From Neisseria sp. MVDL19-042950 (GTDB taxonomy: Bacteria; Pseudomonadota; Gammaproteobacteria; Burkholderiales; Neisseriaceae): a stretch of DNA of 64,000 bases. Under the pieces are notes generated by a model, which saw only the letters and a list, made by a program, of their open reading frames with translations, did no database searches and had not been told where the DNA came from. Of this stretch, positions 50,968 to 59,543 are shown one piece after another (position 1 is the stretch's first letter; every line of letters starts with the position of its first letter). Location: NCBI RefSeq assembly GCF_030504625.1, contig NZ_JAUKWH010000002.1, positions 1-64,000 of the forward strand, written 5' to 3'. The position numbers and the translations under genes are program-made.

Positions 50968-52206
50968 ATGAATAAATCGTTTGATGTCGCCATTATCGGT
51001 GCGGGCCCTTCGGGTTCGGTTGCCGCAGCGTTGCTGATTAAAAAGGGATTCAGCGTATGCGTGTTGGAAAAACAGCATTTTCCGCGTTTCGTGATCGGCG
51101 AAAGCCTGCTGCCGCACTGTATGGAAATGCTTGAGGAAGCGGGATTTTCAGATGCCGTGAAAGCCGAACCGTCGTTTCAGTTTAAAAACGGGGCGGCTTT
51201 CACTTGGGGCAACCGCTATACTTATTTCGACTTTACCGACAAGTTTTCAGACGGCCCCGGCACCACTTTTCAAGTGCGCCGCGCCGTGTTCGACAAAATC
51301 CTGATTGACGAAGCCGCCAAGCAAGGTGCGGAGGTGCGTTTTGGCCACGGCGTTACCGCGTTCGACAACAGCGGCGATGCGGCGGTTTTGAGCGTGGCAA
51401 CCGATAAAGGCGAACAATATGAATTGCGGGCGCGGTTTGTGTTGGATGCCAGCGGCTACGGGCGGGTGCTGCCGCGCCTGCTCGACTTGGAAACCCCTTC
51501 CGATCTACCGCTGCGCATCGCCCATTTCACCCATATCGACGACAATATCGACAACTCTAAATTCGACCGTAATAAAATCCTGATTACCACCCACCCCGAA
51601 CACCGCGACGTATGGCTGTGGACGATTCCTTTCGGCGACAACCGCTGTTCCATCGGCGTGGTCGGCCTGCCCGAAACGTTGGCCGGCGATGCGGAAACCG
51701 TGTTGAAAAAATTTGCCCTCGAATGCCCGATGCTGGCCGAAATTTTGGATAAAGCCGTGTGGGAAAACGAATTTCCGTTCCGTAGTATCCAAGGCTATTC
51801 CGCCAATGTGAAAACTTTATACGGCAAGCATTTTGCCTTGTTGGGCAATGCCTCCGAGTTTCTTGACCCCGTGTTTTCATCGGGTGTAACCATCGCCATG
51901 CATTCATCGAAGCTGGCGGCCGATTTGCTCGGAAAGCAGCTTAAAGGCAAAGCCGCCGATTGGCAGACCGAATTTGCCGAACCGCTGATGCTGGGTGTGA
52001 ACACTTTCCGTACTTATGTTACCGGCTGGTATAACGGCCGCTTCCAAGATGTGATTTATGCCGAAAACTGCAATTCCGACATCAGCCGCATGCTGTCGTC
52101 GATTTTGGCGGGTTACGCGTGGGATACCGAAAACCCTTATGTGGCGAAGTCCGAACGCCGCTTGAATGCTTTGGCCGAATTGGTGGGCGAAGCAAAACAG
52201 CATTAA
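50968..52206 (+). CDS. FAD-dependent oxidoreductase, flavin halogenase / geranylgeranyl reductase-like
   Basis: 412 aa; DVAIIGAGPSGSVAAALLIKKGFSVCVLEK, FVIGESLLPHCMEML, WLWTIPFGDNRCSIGVVG, GNASEFLDPVFSSGVTIAMHS. Confidence 0.85.
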   Translation: MNKSFDVAIIGAGPSGSVAAALLIKKGFSVCVLEKQHFPRFVIGESLLPHCMEMLEEAGFSDAVKAEPSFQFKNGAAFTWGNRYTYFDFTDKFSDGPGTTFQVRRAVFDKILIDEAAKQGAEVRFGHGVTAFDNSGDAAVLSVATDKGEQYELRARFVLDASGYGRVLPRLLDLETPSDLPLRIAHFTHIDDNIDNSKFDRNKILITTHPEHRDVWLWTIPFGDNRCSIGVVGLPETLAGDAETVLKKFALECPMLAEILDKAVWENEFPFRSIQGYSANVKTLYGKHFALLGNASEFLDPVFSSGVTIAMHSSKLAADLLGKQLKGKAADWQTEFAEPLMLGVNTFRTYVTGWYNGRFQDVIYAENCNSDISRMLSSILAGYAWDTENPYVAKSERRLNALAELVGEAKQH

Positions 52207-52224
52207 CGGGATATCAAACCGTGC

Positions 52225-52251
52225 AGGCCGTCTGAAATTTTCAGACGGCCT
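52225..52251. terminator. Inverted DUS pair
   Basis: AGGCCGTCTGAAATTTTCAGACGGCCT. Confidence 0.55.
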
Positions 52252-52322
52252 GCTTGTATGACTATCCGTGAGAACCGCCGTGCCGTGGAACGGTTCGGTT
52301 GCTTCACTATATAATGGTAGCC

Positions 52323-53117
52323 ATGAAACAGATTACTTCAGCTCACAACGAACAACTCAAGCACCTTTCCAAGCTGCTTTCCCAGGCCAAAGCACGGCGT
52401 GAATACGGCCAAACCGTGCTGGAAGGCGTGCATCTTTTGCAAACCTGTTTGCAGGCGGGATTGCCCGTGCAACAGGTTTACGTGCCTGAATCCAAAATTC
52501 GTCAAACCGAAATCGGCGAATTATTGGCACGGTTGCCCGAGAGTGTCGTTACCGTAGTAAGCCACGCCGCCCTGTCGAAAATCACCAGTCTTACCGAAGC
52601 CGAAGACGTGATGGCTCTGATTAAGGTTCCCGAACCGCCGGCGCTGCCGAAGCAGGGCGATTGCGTGGTGTTGGAGCGTGTGCAAGACCCCGGCAATGTC
52701 GGCACGATTATCCGCAGTGCCGCCGCTTCGGGCGTGAAACAGTTGGTTTTAAGCCCGGACTGTGCCGACGTGTGGTCGCCTAAAGTATTGCGTTCCGGTA
52801 TGGGCGCACATTTTCTGCTTAATATTTTTTCCCGTGTTGATTTGCAGCAATGGTGTGCGGATTACTCCGGCAAAATCTGGGCGACGGCTTTGTCGGAACG
52901 CAATAACCACAGCCTCTACGGGATGGATTTGCGGGAACCTGCGGCATGGATATTCGGAAACGAAGGCAGCGGCATCAGCGGGGCATTGCTTGAAAAAGCG
53001 GGCGGTTGCGTGAAAATTCCAATGGCCGGGCAAACCGAATCGCTGAATGTGGCGATGGCGGCAACGGTGTGTTTGTTCGAGCAAATGCGCCAGCGGCTTC
53101 AAATAAAGTCCGTTTAA
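52323..53117 (+). CDS. SpoU/TrmH-family RNA 2'-O-methyltransferase
   Basis: MKQITSAHNEQLKHLSKLLSQAKARREYGQTVLEGVHLLQ...LERVQDPGNVGTIIRSAAASGVKQLVL...FGNEGSGIS...IPMAGQTESLNVAMAAT. Confidence 0.93.
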   Translation: MKQITSAHNEQLKHLSKLLSQAKARREYGQTVLEGVHLLQTCLQAGLPVQQVYVPESKIRQTEIGELLARLPESVVTVVSHAALSKITSLTEAEDVMALIKVPEPPALPKQGDCVVLERVQDPGNVGTIIRSAAASGVKQLVLSPDCADVWSPKVLRSGMGAHFLLNIFSRVDLQQWCADYSGKIWATALSERNNHSLYGMDLREPAAWIFGNEGSGISGALLEKAGGCVKIPMAGQTESLNVAMAATVCLFEQMRQRLQIKSV

Positions 53118-53186
53118 CCCAAAATCATTGTTTTCAGACGGCCTTATATTAGAATTTCCGAAAAATATCGAATATAAGGAACAACC

Positions 53187-53852
53187 ATGCAATTGCGACC
53201 GTTTGATGAAGCCTCTCTGCAAAGGCTATCCGAGTTGCTCGATGCCAAAGCGGAAACCGCCAATACCATGCGCTGTGACGAAGTGCAGGCATATATGATG
53301 GCGCTGCTTTCCGGCCCCGATGATTTGAATACATCCGAATGGCTGCCGGAAGTTGTCGGGGATGAAAGCCTGTTCAGCCAAGAAGAGTGCGACGAAATCG
53401 AATCACTGGTGATGAGCATGGTATTAGACATGCGCATGAAGTTTCAGGAAAAAATGCTGCCCGATTTATGGCTGTATGAAGATGCGGCGGAGCATCCCGA
53501 TTTCCATACTTGGTGTAATGCCTATCTTTACGCGCTTGATGTTGTGCCTACCGATTGGTTTGAAACCATCGACGACGAAGAATTTGAAGATTTGTTTTAC
53601 CCGATTATGGCGTTGGGCGGTATTTACGACGAAGACGAAAACGGCGAAATGGTGCTGCATCTCACCAATCGGGAGCTGACCCAGCTCGAATCCGAACTGC
53701 CACATGTGCTGTTAGATATTTATTACTATTGGCAGAGTGTGATTAACAAACCAAAAACTGTGCACCGCGAAAGTGAAAAAATAGGCCGAAACGACCCGTG
53801 CCCGTGCGGGAGCGGCAAGAAGTATAAGACTTGCTGCGGCAAAAGCGTCTGA
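53187..53852 (+). CDS. UPF0149/YecA family protein with C-terminal SEC-C motif
   Basis: 221 aa; ...[23 protein letters not shown]. Confidence 0.9.
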   Translation: MQLRPFDEASLQRLSELLDAKAETANTMRCDEVQAYMMALLSGPDDLNTSEWLPEVVGDESLFSQEECDEIESLVMSMVLDMRMKFQEKMLPDLWLYEDAAEHPDFHTWCNAYLYALDVVPTDWFETIDDEEFEDLFYPIMALGGIYDEDENGEMVLHLTNRELTQLESELPHVLLDIYYYWQSVINKPKTVHRESEKIGRNDPCPCGSGKKYKTCCGKSV

Positions 53853-53895
53853 GTTTTCCTACTGATTGCAGCGGATTGCTTTGAAAAACTTTATA

Positions 53896-53928
53896 AGGCC
53901 GTCTGAAATGTTTGGTTTCAGACGGCCT
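53896..53928. terminator. Inverted DUS pair between convergent genes
   Basis: AGGCCGTCTGAAATGTTTGGTTTCAGACGGCCT. Confidence 0.6.
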
Positions 53929-53976
53929 TATTCCGATTACTCGGCGCGATGATATAAAAAACTCAGCCGTCGATGA

Positions 53977-55710
53977 TTAACCCAATACTTCCTGAACTTT
54001 CAAAATATCGTCTAAAGTAACATCGGACTTGATGCCCTCGAAGGTTATCGAATTCTGATAAGTTTGGCCGTCTTTCACGCCGCGGAAAGATAAAACATGC
54101 TCTTCCTGATCCCATTCCAGAAAGTGCTGTTTTTTATCCAGCAGTTCGGTAAACACCAATTTGTCTTGGTCGAAATCGAAGTTGACGACGGTATCGTGGC
54201 CGCTGTCGCTGTTGGTTACGAACACATAGCTGTCTTTGCCTGCGCCGCCGAATAAATAATCGTCGCCGGCTCCGCCGATTAAGATGTCGTTACCCGCTTC
54301 GCCGAGCAGGGTGTCGTTACCGCCGTTGCTGCTGCGGTCAAGCAGTTGCGCCCAGTTTTCTTCGATGAAGTGGCGCACGGCATGGTTGCTTGTGCTGCCG
54401 AGATGTTCGCCGACGTAGTTTTGCAAGGCATGGAAGGCATCGCTGCCGTCTTCGGCTTTGAAATCCAGCCCTGCGGTGCTGATGTTGTCGCCGAACAAAA
54501 TATCGTTGCCGTTGTTGCCTTCGAGGGTGTCGTGCGTTGCTTTGACGGTGTAGGTGATTTTTTCGCCGTTGATATCCAATTCGGCGCTGTTGCGCATATC
54601 GCCGATTAAAACGTCTTTACCCATATTGCCTTGCAGCTCGGCGTTTTTGCCGCGGGCGTTGTCGCCTGCTTCCAATCGGTATTCGTAGGGATTGCCAGCG
54701 GTATCGTTAACGCGGATGGACAGCACGGAATCATCGTTATCCGGCTCGCGGGGGAAAGAGCGGCGGATACCGGGGGCAAGTTGGGTGGTGGAATGGTAGG
54801 TGATGTCGGGAACGCGTCCGGTAAAGTCGGCAAACGGAGTGAACGTGTATCGGTCGTTTTCAATTTTAATGGTACCTACGTTGTCGATATCAATCGATTC
54901 GCCGACTTTGGCATGTTTCCCGTCGACGGAAAAAGAGGTGATGCGCGGTGAGGCGGCGCGAGAATCGGGATGCAGGTTGTCGAACAGTGAACCGCTGATT
55001 TCTTTGCCCTTCGCCGTCCAAACATTTTCGTCGCCATCAATCATCACCACGCCGCCGGGCTTGCGGCCGATGCTGATGTGGAACAGCTCCGAGGCGAGAT
55101 TGCCATCGGCATCGGTAGAAGCGACGTTGATAACGTGGTTGCCGGGCGAGAGGTTGTCGAGTTTGTAGGAAAAATTGCCGTTTTCATCAATTAAATGAGT
55201 AATGTTTTTCATGGCGTGGCTTGGTTTTTCATAACCTTCGCTGATAAGAACCAATTTGCTGCCGGCCTCCACTTTGCCTTTGATTTCCAGATTGTTGGAA
55301 TAGCTGTGCCATGCGTTTTCGTTGTCTTTGATGACGCCGCTGTCGGAAACAATGTCGATTTCCTGTTCGTTGCCGTCCAAGTAGCCGGTCATCTGGGTAG
55401 TGGTAACGTTGCCTTGTTTGTCGAACGCTTTTAATTCGACCCGGATATCGCCGCTGGTGGAGGACGGAATGCCCAACTCTGCTGTAAACGTGCCGTCTTG
55501 ATTGATGGGGATGGCGCTTTTTTGGAAGTGTTGTTCGATGATTTGATTGTTTATGTCTTTTGCGGGGCTGTAAACATGGATTTCGATTTTGTCGGTTTCT
55601 TCGGCAACTTGGCCGGTAAACTTAAGCAGCCCGTTGTTTGAATCGAATTCGTTGTTATCGGTGTCGCGGCTTTCGGCGCCGTTGATGCCTAACCATTGTT
55701 TTGTACTCAT
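53977..55710 (-). CDS. Ig-like / RTX calcium-binding protein (putative T1SS-secreted)
   Basis: Bacterial Ig-like N-terminal segments; RTX repeats NGGNDTLLGEAGNDILIGGAGDDYLFGGAGKDSYVF; no N-terminal signal peptide. Confidence 0.85.
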   Translation of the reverse strand: MSTKQWLGINGAESRDTDNNEFDSNNGLLKFTGQVAEETDKIEIHVYSPAKDINNQIIEQHFQKSAIPINQDGTFTAELGIPSSTSGDIRVELKAFDKQGNVTTTQMTGYLDGNEQEIDIVSDSGVIKDNENAWHSYSNNLEIKGKVEAGSKLVLISEGYEKPSHAMKNITHLIDENGNFSYKLDNLSPGNHVINVASTDADGNLASELFHISIGRKPGGVVMIDGDENVWTAKGKEISGSLFDNLHPDSRAASPRITSFSVDGKHAKVGESIDIDNVGTIKIENDRYTFTPFADFTGRVPDITYHSTTQLAPGIRRSFPREPDNDDSVLSIRVNDTAGNPYEYRLEAGDNARGKNAELQGNMGKDVLIGDMRNSAELDINGEKITYTVKATHDTLEGNNGNDILFGDNISTAGLDFKAEDGSDAFHALQNYVGEHLGSTSNHAVRHFIEENWAQLLDRSSNGGNDTLLGEAGNDILIGGAGDDYLFGGAGKDSYVFVTNSDSGHDTVVNFDFDQDKLVFTELLDKKQHFLEWDQEEHVLSFRGVKDGQTYQNSITFEGIKSDVTLDDILKVQEVLG

Positions 55711-55838
55711 CGTCATTCTCCATTGTGTGAATAAATATTCGTCAGCATATCAATAAGGTATATGTGTTAAAGAGTACGTGCGGCGGTAAAAGTTCTATGG
55801 TTTGCCAGCTTAATGGAATTTGCGGTTGAGCAAGATAG

Positions 55839-55871
55839 AGGCCGTCTGAAATGTTTGGTTTCAGACGGCCT
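55839..55871. repeat. Inverted DUS pair
   Basis: AGGCCGTCTGAAATGTTTGGTTTCAGACGGCCT. Confidence 0.85.
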
Positions 55872-56012
55872 TTTGGTTTCAAATACTGCTTGTTTGCTGC
55901 TGTTGGATAAAGAAAGCCGACATTCATGTAAGTTTTAATAGGAATGAACGTCTATTTCGCAAGGTCTATTTAAATATGTAGATTTTTTTTAACAGATGAT
56001 TAGGTGATAAAA

Positions 56013-56426
56013 ATGGAAAAATTGATTCAAGCATTCCGAAAATCGGATTTTGATATTTTCGCCCTGCGTGCAGGTGTATTTGTGGTTTTTTTAACTTTCG
56101 GCATTTTCAAATGGATGCAGTTTGAAGTGGATATTTTAGAAGGCATGCTGAAGAACACTTGGATGGCTTTCCTTTATCCGTTGTTAGGTGCCCATGGTGC
56201 CAGCTATCTTCTCGGTGTTGTAGAAGGTGTGGCTTATATTTCATTGTTTTTGGGCTTTTTCAAACCGCGTTTGAGCATTACGGGAGATGTTTTGGTTATC
56301 GTTACCGGTTTGGTTACACTGAGTTTGCTGCCGCAGATTGGCTTTAATAGCTTTGTTTTCAAAGATGTTATGTTGATGGGTATCGGCTTGGTGTTGTTGA
56401 AACATGATTTGGGCAAACCGGCATGA
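56013..56426 (+). CDS. DUF417 (YkgB-like) membrane protein
   Basis: MEKLIQAFRKSDFDIFALRAGVFVVFLTFGIFKWMQFEVDILEGMLKNTWMAFLYPLLG... Confidence 0.82.
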   Translation: MEKLIQAFRKSDFDIFALRAGVFVVFLTFGIFKWMQFEVDILEGMLKNTWMAFLYPLLGAHGASYLLGVVEGVAYISLFLGFFKPRLSITGDVLVIVTGLVTLSLLPQIGFNSFVFKDVMLMGIGLVLLKHDLGKPA

Positions 56427-56560
56427 TCTTTCTTTTAAACCAATTTAGGAAAATTACCGCTTTACCGAACAGGATTATTTAATTTGTTTGGCGAGGGAAG
56501 AGATTCCTAAACGGCGGAGCCGGCAAATTGATTCGCTTCCGCACATAGAGATTAATGTTG

Positions 56561-56604
56561 ATATTTGAGGCCGTCTGAAAAAAGTTTTCAGACGGCCTCA
56601 AATA
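56561..56604. terminator. Extended inverted DUS hairpin (about 21-bp stem) between convergent genes
   Basis: ATATTTGAGGCCGTCTGAAAA...TTTTCAGACGGCCTCAAATAT. Confidence 0.7.
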
Positions 56605-56622
56605 TTTAAAACAAAGCGCAGC

Positions 56623-57510
56623 TTATAAAGCAGCAACAATACGGTTTCTCAGCCAGCGGGCGGCAGGAGCGATTTCGCCGGACAGCATGCCGATTTCACC
56701 GATTTCCGAATCCCACAATACATCAGCAGCCGCACCATGCAGCCATACGCCGCCACATACCGCTTGCTCCGTGTCGATGCCTTGAGCCAGCAGGCTGCCG
56801 ATGATGCCGCTTAAGACATCGCCACTGCCTGCGGTAGCCAAACCTGCATTGCCGCTGTGGTTGGCGTAGAGATTGCCGTTGGGGTTGCATACCAGCGTTT
56901 GACGGCCTTTCAGTACGGTATAGGCGTTGAAATTGCTGCTGATGCGGCGTGCGGCGGCAGGGCGGTCGGCTTGCACTTCGGCGGTAGAGATATCGAGCAT
57001 ACGGGCAGCTTCGGCAGGGTGGGGCGTGAGCACTAAAGTGCGGCGTTGTTTCGCTTTTTCTGCTGATTCGGGATGGCGGGCCAATAAGGTAAGCGCGTCG
57101 GCATCAAGCAGCAGAGGGGTTTCGGTATGAGCGGTTAAGCCGGTGTGCAGAGTAGCAAGTGCATTTGTGTCCAGACCCAAACCGCAACCGATTACCCATG
57201 CATTGACATCATCGCGTTGCTGCAATATCGGCGCGGTGGCAAGCATAATTTCAGGGCGTTCGGGAATAACCGGCAAAGGTAGGGCAGGTTGATTGAAGCC
57301 TGCCCACACTTTACCGCAGCCGGTATAAATGGCCGCCGTCGCCGCCAGAATAACCGCACCGCTCATACCCGATGATCCGCCGATAATGCCCAGCGTACCG
57401 TGCGTACCCTTATGGCTGTTTTTGTCGCGGGGGCTGAATACTTGCGGAAACCGTAAGGCCGTCTGAAACTGTGTGTCGAAATCCAAAGTTTGATAAGCAG
57501 CGGAAAACAT
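56623..57510 (-). CDS. nnrD: ADP-dependent NAD(P)H-hydrate dehydratase
   Basis: KNSHKGTHGTLGIIGGSSGMSGAVILAATAAIYTGCGKVW, LDADALTLL, LTPHPAEAARML, ATAGSGDVLSGIIGSLLAQG. Confidence 0.93.
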   Translation of the reverse strand: MFSAAYQTLDFDTQFQTALRFPQVFSPRDKNSHKGTHGTLGIIGGSSGMSGAVILAATAAIYTGCGKVWAGFNQPALPLPVIPERPEIMLATAPILQQRDDVNAWVIGCGLGLDTNALATLHTGLTAHTETPLLLDADALTLLARHPESAEKAKQRRTLVLTPHPAEAARMLDISTAEVQADRPAAARRISSNFNAYTVLKGRQTLVCNPNGNLYANHSGNAGLATAGSGDVLSGIIGSLLAQGIDTEQAVCGGVWLHGAAADVLWDSEIGEIGMLSGEIAPAARWLRNRIVAAL

Positions 57511-57575
57511 AATGATTCCAGAATACAAATTGGTTACAATAACCGGACACAAACCATCATAAATGAAAGTAATAT

Positions 57576-58235
57576 ATGAAGCAAAAATTAAAAGTATGGG
57601 ATTTACCCACACGTATATTTCACTGGACGCTGGTTCTGGCAATTGCCTTTATGTGGTATAGCGCAGAAACAGGCGGAAACATGTTGCTGTGGCATTTGCG
57701 CGTAGGGCTGCTGATTCTTGGCTTGGCCGTTTTCCGAGTGTGTTGGGGGCTTTGGGGGAGCGACACCTCACGGTTTGCCGGCTTTGTCCGCGGCCCTGCA
57801 CAAATTAAACGCTATATCCGCGGCGAAATTACCGAAAACGAACAACCCGGACACAACCCTCTGGGTGCCCTGATGGTGCTGGCTTTGCTCGGAGCAGTGC
57901 TGTTTCAGGTAACAACCGGTTTGTTCTCGCCCGACGAAAACACGTTCGACAACAACGGCTATCTGAACGCTTTAATCAGCGAAGATACCGGCAGCGCAAT
58001 ACGCAAAATCCATATCACTTTTTTCAATATATTATTGGGCTTGGCCGCAGTACACGTTGCCACGATTTTGCTGTACCGCTTTGTGAAGAAACACAACCTT
58101 ATCACCCCGATGATTACCGGTTATAAATACCTCGAAGGCAAACTGCCCGTGCTGAAATTTGCCGGAGCCGGTAAATTTATCGCCGCCGTTGCGGTGGCTG
58201 CGGCAGTAGTGTGGGTGGTGTTGGGGTTATCTTAA
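57576..58235 (+). CDS. Cytochrome b561 / Ni-Fe hydrogenase-type b subunit
   Basis: 219 aa; KVWDLPTRIFHWTLVLAIAFMWYSAE, LWHLRVGLLILGLAVFRVCWGLWG, GHNPLGALMVLALLGAVLFQVTTGLFSPD. Confidence 0.9.
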   Translation: MKQKLKVWDLPTRIFHWTLVLAIAFMWYSAETGGNMLLWHLRVGLLILGLAVFRVCWGLWGSDTSRFAGFVRGPAQIKRYIRGEITENEQPGHNPLGALMVLALLGAVLFQVTTGLFSPDENTFDNNGYLNALISEDTGSAIRKIHITFFNILLGLAAVHVATILLYRFVKKHNLITPMITGYKYLEGKLPVLKFAGAGKFIAAVAVAAAVVWVVLGLS

Positions 58236-58262
58236 CAGTTTGGAATTTTGAAAGAATGTAAC

Positions 58263-58291
58263 AGGCCGTCTGAAAGATTTTCAGACGGCCT
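58263..58291. terminator. Inverted DUS pair; last perfect 12-mer DUS noticed in the window
   Basis: AGGCCGTCTGAAAGATTTTCAGACGGCCT. Confidence 0.6.
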
Positions 58292-58301
58292 CAAGCATAT
58301 T

Positions 58302-59540
58302 TCAAGACAACAGGTTTTTAAACTTTTGCCGCCAAGACAGGAGTTGCGGTTTCTGCGGCGGGCTCGAGGAAACAGGGTTGGCAGAATATGCCTTGGCTGC
58401 TTCCGGTTGGGTTGGTGTGGCAATAGGAAGGCCTGTTTTCACATCCAGCTTGGCTTGATCGGCCAGTTTTTGCATCAATTCGTCGGAGGGTTTGGGCGGT
58501 TCTTTCCCCTCTACCCAGCGTTGGAAGGCGATTTTGCCGTCCCAGTCCGGCAATGGTGCTGGAGGTAATGGCACTATTTCATCCAAATCAGGGACTTTGG
58601 GAGACATGAAGTCGTAAGTAGAAAGATAGTCTCTGATGGCTTCGTAGCGGCGTGCTCGTTCGGCATCCGGAGTAAGGTTTAACTCCAGGCCTTGAAAGCC
58701 GTCTACAAGCCATAAGGCTGATTGGCTGTTGCCGTTCTTTACGCCTTGGTAAAAAGCCGCTACCGCTTCCGGATATTGTTTGATATTTTGTAAATCAATC
58801 CCCAGCCATTCTGATGCATCTCCCTGGCCTTGTTCGGAAGCGCAGCGGTAGAGTTTGCGTTTCAGTTCCAAACGAAATTGAAGTGTTTCTTTATCATCGA
58901 TTCCCATAAGTGTTTTACCCAAAACGAATTGGGCATCCCTACTGCCCATATCGGCGGCTTTACGCAGAAAGGCCAGTTCGCTGTCTGGCGGGGCGGAAAC
59001 GCCGTAGCCGTCTTCGATATAGCCTTTGAGCAGGTAATAGGCGGTGGCGGGGAGTTGTTTTTGCAGCAGTTTATTGAGCTGATGCACTTCTATTTCCGCT
59101 TCTATCTCAGGCACTTGTGTCCAGCCGTCGCTGAGAATGAATTGCAGGCGCACATTGGCTTTATAGTCGCCGTTGGCGGCGGCGATGCGGTAATAGGGCA
59201 GCAGTTTGTCCCAAAAACCGTCGCCGCGTTCACCCGGCCACATATGGTTCAAATCGCGGTGCAGCGCGTAATGATAGAGCTGCTGTGTTTCTTCCGATAA
59301 AGGCGGGCGCTGTTCGTGTACGCAGGTGAATTCGAGGTTTCGTTTGATTTCTTCGATGTTTTTCATGGTTTCCCTTTTTGCTTGCTGCCGTTCAAACCAG
59401 TTGGGTTTGTTGTAGCAGAAATCCGGTTTGCCTTGTCCGGTGCCGCCCATATCGATGCAGGCAATCCATCGGTAGGCCATATAGAGTGCCAAGCCGATAA
59501 GGGCGAGCACGGACAAAGTGATTTTTGTGGAACGTTTCAT
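58302..59540 (-). CDS. Membrane-anchored Sel1-repeat protein, candidate T6SS lipase immunity (Tli5-like)
   Basis: 412 aa; N-terminal TM MKRSTKITLSVLALIGLALYMAYRW; Sel1-like FLRKAADMGSRDAQFVLGKTLMG..., YRCASEQGQGDASEWLGIDL; 3 bp downstream of the PLD gene. Confidence 0.65.
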   Translation of the reverse strand: MKRSTKITLSVLALIGLALYMAYRWIACIDMGGTGQGKPDFCYNKPNWFERQQAKRETMKNIEEIKRNLEFTCVHEQRPPLSEETQQLYHYALHRDLNHMWPGERGDGFWDKLLPYYRIAAANGDYKANVRLQFILSDGWTQVPEIEAEIEVHQLNKLLQKQLPATAYYLLKGYIEDGYGVSAPPDSELAFLRKAADMGSRDAQFVLGKTLMGIDDKETLQFRLELKRKLYRCASEQGQGDASEWLGIDLQNIKQYPEAVAAFYQGVKNGNSQSALWLVDGFQGLELNLTPDAERARRYEAIRDYLSTYDFMSPKVPDLDEIVPLPPAPLPDWDGKIAFQRWVEGKEPPKPSDELMQKLADQAKLDVKTGLPIATPTQPEAAKAYSANPVSSSPPQKPQLLSWRQKFKNLLS

Positions 59541-59543
59541 GTG

